Shown here: positions 53,753 through 62,379 of the stretch, in pieces
Layout of the letters: every line of letters starts with the position of its first letter
Position numbering within the stretch: the first letter of the stretch is position 1
Assembly: GCA_015062495.1 (NCBI GenBank)
Contig: SUUN01000001.1
Location: forward strand, 347,069 to 411,068
Reading direction: 5' to 3'
Source of the DNA: Alphaproteobacteria bacterium
GTDB taxonomy: Bacteria; Pseudomonadota; Alphaproteobacteria; Rs-D84
DNA: 64,000 nucleotides
Made by a program: the position numbers and the translations under genes
Notes under the pieces: generated by a model
The model's input: only the letters and a program-made list of their open reading frames with translations
What the model was told of the DNA's origin: nothing
Database searches by the model: none

Positions 53753-54691
53753 ATGGGCAGCAGACTTGTCGGATATGGTTCTTATTTACCAGAACGCGTT
53801 ATGAAAAACGCGGACTTTGAACGTGTTATGGACACAACCGACGAATGGATTGTCACACGCACAGGGATTCGCGAACGGCACTTTGCGGCGGAAAACGAAA
53901 CCGTGGTTGATATGGCAGTAACAGCCGCCACGCGCGCGTTGGACAACGCAAATTTATCCATTGATGATATTGATTTGGTTATTGTCGCAACAACGACACC
54001 GGAACTGGATTTCCCGTCCGTTGGGGTTCAGGTTTTGGGACGACTGGGGGCGACACACAACATACCGGCGTTTGATGTACGCGGGGCGTGCACGGGGTAT
54101 ATTTATGCGCTGCATTGCGCACGTGCGTTCTTTACCGCAGGGATTCACAGACGCATTATGATAATTGGCGCGGAAAAGATGACCCGTTTTGTTGATATGA
54201 CCGATCGTTCAACCGCCGTTTTGTTTGGCGATGGCGCAGGCGCATTGATATTTGAACATTCATCGTCCAGTTATTCAGGAATTATCGATACCGTCGTTAT
54301 GGCCGATGGGCGCGATTTTGAATGCCTGCACGGAACAGACGACCACAAGATTTCTATGAACGGACCAGAAACATATAAAAAGGCCGTTCAATGTATGCCC
54401 GATGCCGCGCGATATATTATGGAACACGCCGGTATTACCGCGGAAAATGTTGACTGGATTATTCCGCACCAGGCAAACCTGCGTATTATTTCCAGTTGCG
54501 CGGAAAAGTTAGAATTCCCAATGGATAAAATTCTGGTGACGGTGGACAAGCACGCAAATACCAGTGGCGCATCGGGTGTTTTAGCATTGGCATATGCGTT
54601 TGATAATGATATTATTAAACGCGGACAGTTAATTTTATATCCCGCGTTCGGCAGTGGGTTGACATGGGGCGCGGCTTTGATTAGAGTTTAA
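53753..54691 (+). CDS. fabH: beta-ketoacyl-ACP synthase III
   Basis: 312 residues. The active-site cysteine is in FDVRGACTGYIYAL, followed by the catalytic histidine in WIIPHQANLRI and the asparagine in HANTSGAS. DEWIVTRTGI is the usual N-terminal signature. It starts fatty-acid elongation from acetyl-CoA and malonyl-ACP. It is followed by ihfA, as in most alphaproteobacteria, but plsX, usually just before it, is 10 kb away on the other strand. Confidence 0.95.
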   Translation: MGSRLVGYGSYLPERVMKNADFERVMDTTDEWIVTRTGIRERHFAAENETVVDMAVTAATRALDNANLSIDDIDLVIVATTTPELDFPSVGVQVLGRLGATHNIPAFDVRGACTGYIYALHCARAFFTAGIHRRIMIIGAEKMTRFVDMTDRSTAVLFGDGAGALIFEHSSSSYSGIIDTVVMADGRDFECLHGTDDHKISMNGPETYKKAVQCMPDAARYIMEHAGITAENVDWIIPHQANLRIISSCAEKLEFPMDKILVTVDKHANTSGASGVLALAYAFDNDIIKRGQLILYPAFGSGLTWGAALIRV

Positions 54692-54713
54692 GAAAAAAAG
54701 TAGAGGTGTAAAA

Positions 54714-55004
54714 ATGGCAACAATAACAAGAAGTGATTTTGCAAACAGACTGCGGGAACGTTTTGGACTGACGACTGCGGATGCATATAAAATGATTGAT
54801 GTGGTGTTTGATGAAATTCGTGATGCACTGGTCAATGGCGAAGAAGTTAAATTCGCAGGATTTGGCAGTTTTAAAATCTTGGAAAAAAATGCGCGTATGG
54901 GACGCAATCCAAAAACAGGCGAAAGTGCAATTATTTCTGCACGTCGTGTTGCAACATTCCGCCCCAGCAACGAATTCCGCGAACGCGTCGCAAACAAGCA
55001 ATAA
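54714..55004 (+). CDS. ihfA: integration host factor subunit alpha
   Basis: 96 residues. HU/IHF fold with VKFAGFGSFKILEKNARMGRNPKTGE and SARRVATFRPSNEFRERV, closer to IHF-alpha than HU. It bends DNA at specific sites as a heterodimer. Confidence 0.9.
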   Translation: MATITRSDFANRLRERFGLTTADAYKMIDVVFDEIRDALVNGEEVKFAGFGSFKILEKNARMGRNPKTGESAIISARRVATFRPSNEFRERVANKQ

Positions 55005-55005
55005 A

Positions 55006-55036
55006 TAAAAATCCCGCAAATGCGGGATTTTTTATT
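55006..55036. terminator. ihfA terminator
   Basis: AAAAATCCCGCA and TGCGGGATTTTTT with a short loop between two convergent genes. Confidence 0.85.
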
Positions 55037-55373
55037 CAACATAGTATGAATCCTGGCCACACACATATGTACCGGTTGAATCCGTCCAAGATGTCTGTTC
55101 CGCCGGGATATAACATCCAGAAATATCCTTGGTTGCGGTTGATGCGGTTGTACCCACAATATCACCCGACGGCGGACAGGTTTTACATGCAGTCTCTGTT
55201 CCAGAATCTGGCTTAAACGTGCCAATGGGGCATGGCTTGCAGTTGCCACTGGCCAGATAATACCCCGCATTACAAGATGTATAGACGGTTGAACCTTCGC
55301 AATATGTTACTTTTAAAGCACCAAATGCGGATACAGAATATAGCATTGGAATAATAAAAAATATTTTTTTCAT
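55032..55373 (-). CDS. small secreted cysteine-rich protein with CYIPA C-terminal motif
   Basis: 113 residues from ATG 55373 after GTAGGGGGGCGCT. Signal peptide, then CNAGYYLASGNCKPCPIGTFKP...CKTCPPSG modules like GCC2/GCC3-type cysteine repeats. The C-terminal part GCYIPAEQTSWTDSTGTY...YYVE matches the ends of the proteins at 60381 and 62917. It is the second gene of an operon led by leader RNA copy E. Confidence 0.7.
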   Translation of the reverse strand: MKKIFFIIPMLYSVSAFGALKVTYCEGSTVYTSCNAGYYLASGNCKPCPIGTFKPDSGTETACKTCPPSGDIVGTTASTATKDISGCYIPAEQTSWTDSTGTYVCGQDSYYVE

Positions 55374-55383
55374 AGCGCCCCCC

Positions 55384-55686
55384 CTACAACTCAAATCCTG
55401 CTGGGCATAGGCATGTACCAGTATATTTGCGACGATTGTAATAGCCACTGCCCACATCATCTGAAAAAGTCAAAGACGTATCTGTTGTGTATGAACCACT
55501 GCACAAAGTTGTTGCGGATGAATTACTTGAATCACAACATACATAGCAATTACCGTCCGCACATATGGTGCATCCCTGTGCAGCACAGGTCGAACCACTT
55601 GGGACCGAACAAGTCGCGCATTTTGCATGTACATCCGGCATATAAAATACCGACAGAAAAATTAGTAAAAGTAGTTTTGTTTTCAT
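55384..55686 (-). CDS. small secreted cysteine-rich protein
   Basis: 100 residues from ATG 55686 after ACGGGGGTAAT. Signal peptide (MKTKLLLLIFLSVFYMPDVHA), then closely spaced cysteines (KCATCSV, CAAQGCTICADGNCYVCC) and a final CLCPAGFEL. It is the first gene after leader RNA copy E and ends ten bases before the next gene. Confidence 0.7.
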   Translation of the reverse strand: MKTKLLLLIFLSVFYMPDVHAKCATCSVPSGSTCAAQGCTICADGNCYVCCDSSNSSATTLCSGSYTTDTSLTFSDDVGSGYYNRRKYTGTCLCPAGFEL

Positions 55687-55740
55687 ATTACCCCCGTTTG
55701 TTTTTTGGTTAAATCCCATCTGCGCCACAGGCCAAGTGGG

Positions 55741-55994
55741 ACGAACAAAAAAACCATCAAAATTTTTTGATGGTCAGGAGGTTCAGAACAATCTTTGGAA
55801 TTGTGTGCTTATTCAATATATTCGCAACCCTCCTGACCCCGTGGGTTCAGGAGTTATTTTCACCGGAACACAAAAAAAGACGCATTTTGCGTCATTAATA
55901 ATCTATTCCGACGCCAAAGCAGAGGTTCTGACACCCCATCAATGCAAAATCACATCGACGCGTGTATTATATGATATAAATATGCCTTTTGCAA
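55741..55994 (-). ncRNA. leader RNA family copy E, upstream of the cysteine-rich pair
   Basis: Promoter TTGCAA (55994-55989), 17 bases, TATAAT (55971-55966). Closing helices CAGAAC (55930-55925) with GTTCTG (55789-55784), and CTTTGG (55919-55914) with CCAAAG (55798-55793), separated by a CTCTG/ATT loop. Inside are GACGC/GCGTC near 55895 and the hairpin CTCCTGA/TCAGGAG (55853-55830), followed by GGTTGCGAATAT, also seen in copy F as GGTTGTGAATAT. CCTCCTGACC (55781-55772) overlaps the terminator CCATCAAAA (55754-55773). The next ATG is about 60 bases on. Confidence 0.6.
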
Positions 55995-55997
55995 ATA

Positions 55998-56019
55998 GTT
56001 AGATAAATAAAAGTTTAAC
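55998..56019. repeat. TAAA-CTTTTA-TTTA hairpin repeat
   Basis: GTTA...TAAC outer arms around TAAA-TAAAAG-TTTA, the same short palindrome as at 42037, 62396 and 62581, here next to the promoter of leader copy E. Confidence 0.6.
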
Positions 56020-56077
56020 GAAGGATTCTTGGCTCAAAAAAAATCCCCCAGATGGGGGATTTTTGTTTTATAAAAAT

Positions 56078-56419
56078 TTATTTTTTCCAAAATGCAAAAC
56101 CGCGACGTGTTGATTTTTCTTCGCGCTGTTTGCGATCTTCGACCGCGCGGCGGCGTTCGGCACGACGTTCCTGGAAACGACGGGCGGATTCTTCGTCACG
56201 TTGAATAACCGCGATTGTTGTTGCGGATAATTTTCCATTGCGAACTTCTTCTTCGAATTCGACAATGTCGTTTTCATTCAAAAATCTGATGCCGGCGGCC
56301 TTTAATGAACTGGAATGAACAAATACATCATCTGTGTTGCCATCTGCGTTTGGGGTGTCGGGACTAATAAAGCCAAAACACTTTTTACCGTTATACCATT
56401 TTACTTTTCCTTGACGCAT
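56078..56419 (-). CDS. cold-shock-domain protein with basic tail
   Basis: 113 residues. The N-terminal cold-shock fold has GKVKWYNGKKCFGFISPD (RNP1-like KCFGFI) and DVFVHSSSL (RNP2). The last 45 residues are a highly charged Arg/Glu helix not present in CspA. It should bind single-stranded RNA or DNA. An ordinary terminator follows at 56041-56065. Confidence 0.85.
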   Translation of the reverse strand: MRQGKVKWYNGKKCFGFISPDTPNADGNTDDVFVHSSSLKAAGIRFLNENDIVEFEEEVRNGKLSATTIAVIQRDEESARRFQERRAERRRAVEDRKQREEKSTRRGFAFWKK

Positions 56420-56514
56420 AATCCTATCCTTTCCTTATGCTGTTACGGTTCTGCGAAGCACATTCAGAACCTGATTTAATTTTGACAGTTTTGCACGATT
56501 AAAGCAAGGGGAAT

Positions 56515-56541
56515 AAAACACCCCTGGCAATGGGGCGTTTT
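56515..56541. terminator. terminator downstream of the 56579 gene
   Basis: AAAACACCCC and GGGGCGTTTT with a short loop, between the 56579 gene and the cold-shock gene promoter. Confidence 0.6.
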
Positions 56542-56578
56542 CGATACAAGAGACATCAAATATGAGATATGACCGCGA

Positions 56579-57979
56579 TTATTTTTTATAATAACGCTGA
56601 ACTTCGTTCATAACAAAGTTAAACAATTTGCCCGCCTGGGTGTCTGATGGCACTGCCCAATCGCGCTGCATATATGGCATCGCCGCAATCAAGACAAAGC
56701 GCGCCATAAAGTGGAAAATTCGTGATTCTTGGTGCTTGGACAATTTTGCCGGGGCGTTTTGAACATGAAAAACTTCGTTTTCAATTGCGTCGTCTAACTT
56801 CTCGTTAATATTATCCAAAATCTTTTGCGGATAGTACAGGCGACATTCCTTGGGGAAGCCTTCGAACATCGATACATCGTTGTTGCGCGAATATAAAATG
56901 TTCCAGCCAACACGGTCGAACAAATCCGACAGACAGTCACAAATCATAAGGTTGTATGTCTTGACGCCGTTTTCCATGTATGTTGCAAGGCGCGCTTCCA
57001 TATTATCAGATTTGGCACACTTCTTTTTACGCGCCGCTTCGTAGACATCGTGCGTCTTGCTTTCGAATTCAAAGAATGTACGAACCTGGCAGATAATTTC
57101 CATTGGAATTATGTTTTCTGCATTTGGGCCGATGTTCAAAATAATCTTGGCATCGCGATAGTTGCGTGGATTTTTCATATTATAAAACGTGTCGCGAACC
57201 GCCAAAATGCGATCTGGCATCATTTCATACAGGCGTTCAATAAACGTACGTGCCTGGGGGATTAAATCAAACAGACATTTAACACGCCACACATCTTGCA
57301 GTCTTTTGCGTGGCGGCGCAATTTTATCAATCGCACGAACCAAATCCACCGCAATTTTTTCATGACCACGCCCGATTATGGACAACACGGTTTCTGATGC
57401 CGCACTGATGTATTTTTCAGAAAATTTTTGACGGATTTTTTCCGCAATCGCACGCGCCGACGCATCACGTTCATGCGACGCCAATACATGATACGCAGCA
57501 TCCGCCACATCGTTGACATAATCTGTGTAATATTTGCCAGTAATCTTGTCCAGGGCACGATTAATATTCTTTTGCGCGCCAACAATAACCGTCACAATCG
57601 AAGACACCGCCAGGTCAACACGCTGGCCCACGGCACTGGTAAAAAACTGGTTACGCATGGGGTCGGCGTCCAGACGGTGATTTACCACATATGGCGATAA
57701 CGGATTAATGTCCGATATGCGAATTGGGGCATCAACCGCACTGTTGGTTTCATAGTCGTACTTCATAACCGCGGCCTTGGGCGCGCCAAAGCATTTGCCC
57801 AAAACATAGAACACTTCGCGAAACCAGTGCATACTGTTTGAATACAGCCCCTTTAGGTATTCGCCCGCTTCGTCATTTATGCGACCGTCGGCAATTGCAC
57901 GATTTATTATTTCTTGGTTTTTCCGGTCGTTGTCGGCGGCAATATCTTGCGCCCAACTGTCCGACCCAATATAAGACAT
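56579..57979 (-). CDS. unknown protein with possible RelA/SpoT-like domain
   Basis: 466 residues, no signal or membrane segments. The middle, about 225-320 (LQDVWRVKCLFDLIPQARTFIERL, then RDTFYNMKNPRNYRDAKIILNIG...EIICQVRTFFEFESKTHDVYEAAR), follows the order of RelA_SpoT nucleotidyltransferase motifs: RVK entry strand, GYRD-like YRDAK, EIQ-like EIICQV and H-YE. The catalytic pattern is not exact, so synthetase activity is uncertain. It lies directly downstream of lysS. Confidence 0.55.
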   Translation of the reverse strand: MSYIGSDSWAQDIAADNDRKNQEIINRAIADGRINDEAGEYLKGLYSNSMHWFREVFYVLGKCFGAPKAAVMKYDYETNSAVDAPIRISDINPLSPYVVNHRLDADPMRNQFFTSAVGQRVDLAVSSIVTVIVGAQKNINRALDKITGKYYTDYVNDVADAAYHVLASHERDASARAIAEKIRQKFSEKYISAASETVLSIIGRGHEKIAVDLVRAIDKIAPPRKRLQDVWRVKCLFDLIPQARTFIERLYEMMPDRILAVRDTFYNMKNPRNYRDAKIILNIGPNAENIIPMEIICQVRTFFEFESKTHDVYEAARKKKCAKSDNMEARLATYMENGVKTYNLMICDCLSDLFDRVGWNILYSRNNDVSMFEGFPKECRLYYPQKILDNINEKLDDAIENEVFHVQNAPAKLSKHQESRIFHFMARFVLIAAMPYMQRDWAVPSDTQAGKLFNFVMNEVQRYYKK

Positions 57980-57996
57980 TTTATCCCCCCGTGTGT

Positions 57997-59472
57997 TTAC
58001 TTCATTATTGGGAACAAGATTACGTCGCGCAGGGTTGGCTGGTCAAAAATAATACTGGCCAAACGATCTACGCCAACGCCAACACCGGAAATCGGTGGGA
58101 AACCATGTTCCATTGCGCGGACAAAGTCATTGTCGGGGTTAAAGGCTTCTTCGTCGCCGTCGGCGATATTGCGCGCCTGTTCTTCGAATGCGGCCAACTG
58201 TTGAATTGGGTTAACTAATTCCGAATACCCCTTGCATATTTCAGCGCCACAGACCAACAATTGGTACATATCAATGCGACGGTCGTCGTCGTCATTACGA
58301 CGTGCCAGTGGAACCATGTATGCAGGATAATTATACAAGAATGTCGGATTTACAATGTCGCCACGGATTTTACGCTTGTACACATAGTCAACCAGGGTTG
58401 GGATTGACTTTAAATCTTCCAATTCCGACATCGGGAACATGCCGGCATCAACCAATTTTTGACGCAGGGCATCAACATCATCAAAATCCAAAATGTTACA
58501 ACCAAAGAATTCATTCATCTTGGCCGTATAGTCAATCATTTCATAGGATGAAAAGTCCAGTTTTGTGCCCTGGTATTCAATCTGTAATGTGCCACGGCAC
58601 TTCATCAATAATTCCTGGATTAAATCCCATGTAAATTTGATGTTGTCGTTATAGTCCCAATACGCTGCATACCATTCAACCATGGAAAATTCTTGCAGGT
58701 GCATGGCATCCATACCTTCGTTGCGGAAATCCTTGGCAACTTCGTAGACGCGGTCAAAACCGGCACCAATTGCCTGTTTCAAGAATAATTCAGGGGAAAT
58801 GCGCAACTGAAAATCCGCATCCAATGCGTTGTGGTGTGTGGTAAATGGGCGCGCCGCAGCACCAGATGCAATGTTTTGCATAATCGGGGTTTCGATTTCC
58901 AGGAATCCGCGTGCGTTCATAAAATCGCGCCAGTACTGCATCATCTTGAATCGACCCAGCAGTGCTTCGCGGGATTCGGGGTTGGAAATGATATCCAGAT
59001 AACGCTGGCGATAGCGTGTTTCCATGTCGGTCAAACCGTGATATTTTTCAGGCAATGGACGCAGGGCCTTGGACAGGATTTCATATGCTGACACGCGAAC
59101 CGTCAATTCGCCCGCCGTTGTGTGATACAATTCACCCGTAATGCCAATAAAGTCACCCAGGTCAACGTTCGCCTTCATAAATTTATAGTTTTCTTCGCCC
59201 AATTCTTCGCGGGACATAGAAAACTGAATTTCGCCGTTAATGTCATAGATACGACCGAACATCAATTTGCCCAACCAACGCAGTGCCGTCACACGACCCG
59301 CCAGGCGCACAGGCGTACCATCCACCAATTCACGCGCATCGGCAATTGTATGCGTACGATCAAATTTATCTTTCCAAACGACACCGTCACGCGCACGGAT
59401 ATTTTCAGCCTTTTGCAGGCGCGCCGTCAATTCATTGGTTGAAATTGGTGTGTTTGTTGTATTTTCTGACAT
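57997..59472 (-). CDS. lysS: lysyl-tRNA synthetase, class II
   Basis: 491 residues from ATG 59472 after CAAAGGAAACAAAA. OB-fold anticodon domain (VRLAGRVTALRWLGKLMFGRI), then motif 2 FRNEGMDAMHLQEFSMVEWYAAY and motif 3 GVGVGVDRLASI. Unlike usual LysRS, the sequence runs MHLQEF where MTRHNPEFT is common, so substrate assignment is by overall pattern. Confidence 0.88.
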   Translation of the reverse strand: MSENTTNTPISTNELTARLQKAENIRARDGVVWKDKFDRTHTIADARELVDGTPVRLAGRVTALRWLGKLMFGRIYDINGEIQFSMSREELGEENYKFMKANVDLGDFIGITGELYHTTAGELTVRVSAYEILSKALRPLPEKYHGLTDMETRYRQRYLDIISNPESREALLGRFKMMQYWRDFMNARGFLEIETPIMQNIASGAAARPFTTHHNALDADFQLRISPELFLKQAIGAGFDRVYEVAKDFRNEGMDAMHLQEFSMVEWYAAYWDYNDNIKFTWDLIQELLMKCRGTLQIEYQGTKLDFSSYEMIDYTAKMNEFFGCNILDFDDVDALRQKLVDAGMFPMSELEDLKSIPTLVDYVYKRKIRGDIVNPTFLYNYPAYMVPLARRNDDDDRRIDMYQLLVCGAEICKGYSELVNPIQQLAAFEEQARNIADGDEEAFNPDNDFVRAMEHGFPPISGVGVGVDRLASIIFDQPTLRDVILFPIMK

Positions 59473-59501
59473 TTTTGTTTCCTTTGTATTATGCCTGGTA
59501 T

Positions 59502-59531
59502 AAAAAAACGGGTGCATAAAAGTGCGCCCGC
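59502..59531 (-). terminator. hairpin and T run in the lysS leader
   Basis: Minus strand: GGGCGCA and TGCACCC around a short loop followed by seven T, about 30 bases before the lysS ATG. It could be an attenuator of lysS or a terminator for an upstream RNA. Confidence 0.4.
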
Positions 59532-59683
59532 AGTTTTGTTTCTGTTGGTCGCACCGTATCAATTCAAACGTTTAATAAACAATTTCATAATCTGTGCATC
59601 CCGTATTTTGTTGATTGCCCAATGATTATATATGCCTTTTATAAAAAGTAAAGGGAAAAAAAATGACACAATAAAAATTGCCT

Positions 59684-59934
59684 TTGATTTTTCGCCATAC
59701 GGACTGTATAATTGCTTTTGAATCCATGGGATATTGGGTTCGGGACTTCGAAAATCCCTTATAGGTTAGATGCAAGTGTTTGCATCGCAAGAAAACAATG
59801 GCAAATGCCATTGCCCCCGACGCTGAACAGGTCGGGTTGTCGTGGTTATACAAAAGGTCTTGGACCAAAAACCACGAGGTCATTAGCCTATATGATTTTT
59901 CGAACTTCCCGACCACCAAGATTTGGTGGTTTTT
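59684..59934 (+). ncRNA. leader RNA family copy C, upstream of the secreted-protein operon
   Basis: Promoter TTGATT (59684-59689), 17 bases, TATAAT (59707-59712). Closing helix TTCGAAAAT (59747-59755) with ATTTTTCGAA (59895-59904), CCC loop, ATAGG (59761-59765) with CCTAT (59887-59891). Inner hairpin CCCGAC/GTCGGG (59816-59836). Bulged helix GTGGT (59842-59846) with ACCAC (59871-59875) around TATACAAAA, GGTC/GACC and AAAA. TTCCCGACC (59906-59914) overlaps the ACCACC/GGTGGT terminator (59912-59934). CGGGA before the closing helix could also pair with TCCCG. Confidence 0.65.
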
Positions 59935-59963
59935 GTTTAACAACAACAGGAAGGATACGAAAA

Positions 59964-60353
59964 ATGAAAAACACAATCAAAAACATAACCCTGGCCGCAT
60001 GTTGCGTGGCAACGTGCGCCATGTCCAACGTCGCCCTTGCCACCGTCGGGTGTATGACCGTACCCAGCTCATCATCATCAAATGCACCAGCCAGTTACAG
60101 TATAGAATGGTCGCGTGGCGACGAATATAGCGGTATCGCCGTATGCACAGATGAAAACCAAGGCACAAACGTGGACAGGTTGGATATAAGATTAACACAG
60201 GACCATCTGGCCGCATGCTATTGTAAATTATTGCGCCCTGTGACATCGAAATGGCACTTGGTTTCCGTTGCTGGGAGTGGCGGTGCGTCGTCATGCGTCA
60301 CAAATTGCGCAGGCGACTGCCGAGGTACAAGTCCAACAAATTACCAATTTTAA
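59964..60353 (+). CDS. small secreted cysteine-containing protein
   Basis: 129 residues from ATG 59964 after AGGAAGGATACGAAAA. Signal peptide (about 1-28, cleaved near NVALA), then seven cysteines including ACYCKLL and CVTNCAGDC. I recognise no family. It is 30 bases beyond leader copy C and 27 bases upstream of the next gene, which has a related C-terminus type. Confidence 0.65.
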   Translation: MKNTIKNITLAACCVATCAMSNVALATVGCMTVPSSSSSNAPASYSIEWSRGDEYSGIAVCTDENQGTNVDRLDIRLTQDHLAACYCKLLRPVTSKWHLVSVAGSGGASSCVTNCAGDCRGTSPTNYQF

Positions 60354-60380
60354 CAATTTACCCAAGGGAGGGGAAATATT

Positions 60381-61031
60381 ATGAACAGAATACTTATTAT
60401 TTGTGTTGGGGCAGGCACGATACTGCTGGCACACAGTCCCGCAAACGCGATGACAAAATGCTATAAAACACCAGAATGGACTTTGGACGATTCTTATCTG
60501 GATGGCAACAATAGTTATTGGGGGCTGGTTATGGGCGACGCATTTGTCGAAGGTGTCGCACTGTGCAGCAACACAACTACAAAATATGCAACAACAACAA
60601 ATACATTGTGTCAATGCATCGCAACAACACCGTTTGTATCCGAATGGTTCAGCCCCGACGGATATTATGACGACCAAGGCGACTGGCAATACACCCTGGG
60701 ACGCTTTGACAGTCAGTCCGAATGCGAAGACCAATGTGCATATTATTGTTCGCAAACATACAATATTTATGAGAACCATGAATACCTGCCCGTACCCGCC
60801 GATGGACACGAAACACACGCACAATGTCCGAATGGATTTTATGCAGTTTCATATAACACCGTAACGGCCGCTAAATCCAGTTGCGCCAGCGGCTATTCCA
60901 CCGGAACAATTAAGTCGTGCGATGAAATTGAAAGCGACGACCAGGAATGTTGGCTGTTCAAGCCCGCCGGGACATACACGGATGCGACCGGCACATACGA
61001 ATACAGCGAACCATGTCCGTGGACAGATTAA
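60381..61031 (+). CDS. secreted cysteine-rich protein with shared C-terminal motif
   Basis: 216 residues. Signal peptide (MNRILIICVGAGTILLAHSPANA), many cysteines (CEDQCAYYCSQ, CPNGFYAVSYN, CDEIESDDQEC) and the end CWLFKPAGTYTDATGTYEYSEPCPWTD-like segment. The PAGT...TGTY...C.WT end is shared with the protein at 62917. GGGAGGGGAAATATT precedes the ATG. It is the second gene of the operon led by leader copy C. Confidence 0.7.
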   Translation: MNRILIICVGAGTILLAHSPANAMTKCYKTPEWTLDDSYLDGNNSYWGLVMGDAFVEGVALCSNTTTKYATTTNTLCQCIATTPFVSEWFSPDGYYDDQGDWQYTLGRFDSQSECEDQCAYYCSQTYNIYENHEYLPVPADGHETHAQCPNGFYAVSYNTVTAAKSSCASGYSTGTIKSCDEIESDDQECWLFKPAGTYTDATGTYEYSEPCPWTD

Positions 61032-61129
61032 AGCAAAAAAATACACCGCGGGCAATTGCTTGCCCGCGGTGGCTCCCTTCCTTCTGGATTACCAGAAACT
61101 GTGTAACCTGATGCGCAGCCATATGGCGA

Positions 61130-61465
61130 TTATGCCGCCATTGCAACACCGGATGATAATGTAGCGTCAACTGAATCCATTGCCTTTTTCGCTTCGGCAA
61201 AGACCATTTCTTTGACACGCAATGCCAATGCTTTTGTTTCCAGGCTTTCGGCCGCAGTATCAAAATTATCTGTACGAATCTGTAATGAAACATATGCACC
61301 AACCAATGACGCACGTGGCAAATCTTCGATTGAACGTGGTGCGTTGTTGTGACCAATTTTTAATTCATCGGCCAGGGATATAATTTGTCTGTCTTCGTTA
61401 ACCCAAACTGTTGTTGTTAAAACCTGATTCAATGCAATCATAATTTCTTTGATATTCTTTGGCAT
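61130..61465 (-). CDS. unknown small protein with long structured 5' leader
   Basis: 111 residues, soluble, two helical parts (NIKEIMIALNQVLTTTV and MVFAEAKKAMDSVDATLSSGVAMAA). No family recognised. A strong GGAAGGAGGGG ribosome site precedes the ATG, and a leader of about 170 bases with a long hairpin lies upstream. Confidence 0.6.
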   Translation of the reverse strand: MPKNIKEIMIALNQVLTTTVWVNEDRQIISLADELKIGHNNAPRSIEDLPRASLVGAYVSLQIRTDNFDTAAESLETKALALRVKEMVFAEAKKAMDSVDATLSSGVAMAA

Positions 61466-61505
61466 GCGCGTATCCCCTCCTTCCTGGGCGTATGTTGCAA
61501 ATTTC

Positions 61506-61673
61506 TTTCTGTTTCGATGTAAATACGTCGGTATTTACAAATCACAGAAATAATTTTTTGTTTATTGTTTCGTTTTTCCCAAAAAACCGCCAATCCTGCA
61601 GATTTCTGGGACTTTTATTTCTGTTCCCCTTGTCTATACAAACATCTTAGAACAAAAACGAATCGCAGGTCAA
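61506..61673 (-). promoter_or_regulatory. promoter and leader hairpin of the 61130 gene
   Basis: TTGACC (61673-61668), 18 bases, TAAGAT (61649-61644). In the leader, GTAAATAC/GTATTTAC (61538-61519) is a perfect 8-bp stem with loop CGAC, enclosed by TTTCTGT/ACAGAAA (61550-61506). Confidence 0.5.
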
Positions 61674-61729
61674 GCACAAAATACATTTATTTTCATTTTA
61701 TTTTAATTTTTTTATTTTTATGCAACAAA

Positions 61730-61793
61730 ACCATAAAATACCATAAAATAACCATAAATTGTCATTGACAACCATAAATTGCCGTGCTACATT
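61730..61793 (+). promoter_or_regulatory. mraZ promoter with four helically phased operator repeats
   Basis: ACCATAAA occurs at 61730, 61740, 61751 and 61771, so the spacings are 10, 11 and 20 bases, on one face of the helix. The promoter is TTGACA (61765-61770), 17 bases, TACATT (61788-61793), and the last repeat lies between -35 and -10. MraZ is known to bind tandem repeats about 10 bases apart in its own promoter, so these are very likely its sites. Confidence 0.7.
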
Positions 61794-61851
61794 CGATACG
61801 AAGCAGGAAAGGGAAACCGGGGAAAAGCCCCAAAATTAAGAAGTTCATAAA

Positions 61852-62301
61852 ATGTCATTGTTTCTCTCATCTTATGAAAATCGTTTGGATACCAAGGGAC
61901 GCGTTTCTGTACCGGCCTCTTTCCGGGCTTCGATTTCACATGAGAAATTCGCCGGCGTTGTGTTATTTCGTTCGTTCACACACAATTGTATCGAAGGTAT
62001 GCCAATGTCCCGCATGGAACAAATGGCCGCCGCAACTGATAAAATGGGCGTATTCGACAGCGAACTGGACGATTTGACGGCAATGCTGTTTGCGGACGCG
62101 CGTGAATTGGCGTTTGATGTGACGGGACGCATTGTAATACCCGCCGATATGTTAAAGCATGCCGGCATCACCGGCACAGCCGTGTTTGTTGGTCGCGGGA
62201 ACAGTTTTCAGATATGGGCACCGGACGCATTTCGCGCCGCCCAGGAACAGGCCCTGAAAAATTTGCGCAATGCACGTCTCAACTTAAAAATTGGTGAATA
62301 A
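61852..62301 (+). CDS. mraZ: transcriptional regulator MraZ
   Basis: 149 residues. Two SpoVT/AbrB-like halves: YENRLDTKGRVSVPASFRA and FADARELAFDVTGRIVIPADMLKHAGI, then FQIWAP. MraZ normally heads the division and cell-wall cluster and represses it. Here a terminator (62338-62362) and repeats follow, and no rsmH or ftsL is present, so it is separated from its usual targets. Confidence 0.93.
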   Translation: MSLFLSSYENRLDTKGRVSVPASFRASISHEKFAGVVLFRSFTHNCIEGMPMSRMEQMAAATDKMGVFDSELDDLTAMLFADARELAFDVTGRIVIPADMLKHAGITGTAVFVGRGNSFQIWAPDAFRAAQEQALKNLRNARLNLKIGE

Positions 62302-62335
62302 AAAAGATACAGTTTCCTTTCTTGTCTAGTGTAAA

Positions 62336-62364
62336 AAAATCCCCCGTTTGGGGGATTTTTTTTA
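62336..62364 (+). terminator. mraZ terminator
   Basis: AAAAAATCCCCC and GGGGGATTTTTTTT around a short loop, 35 bases after the stop. Confidence 0.8.
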
Positions 62365-62379
62365 AAAAGCAAATAATGA

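Noticed and set aside
59712-59963. N-terminal extensions of the secreted proteins into leader copies C and D
   Set aside because: The in-frame extensions are translations of the leader RNA; the internal ATGs start proper signal peptides with ribosome sites.
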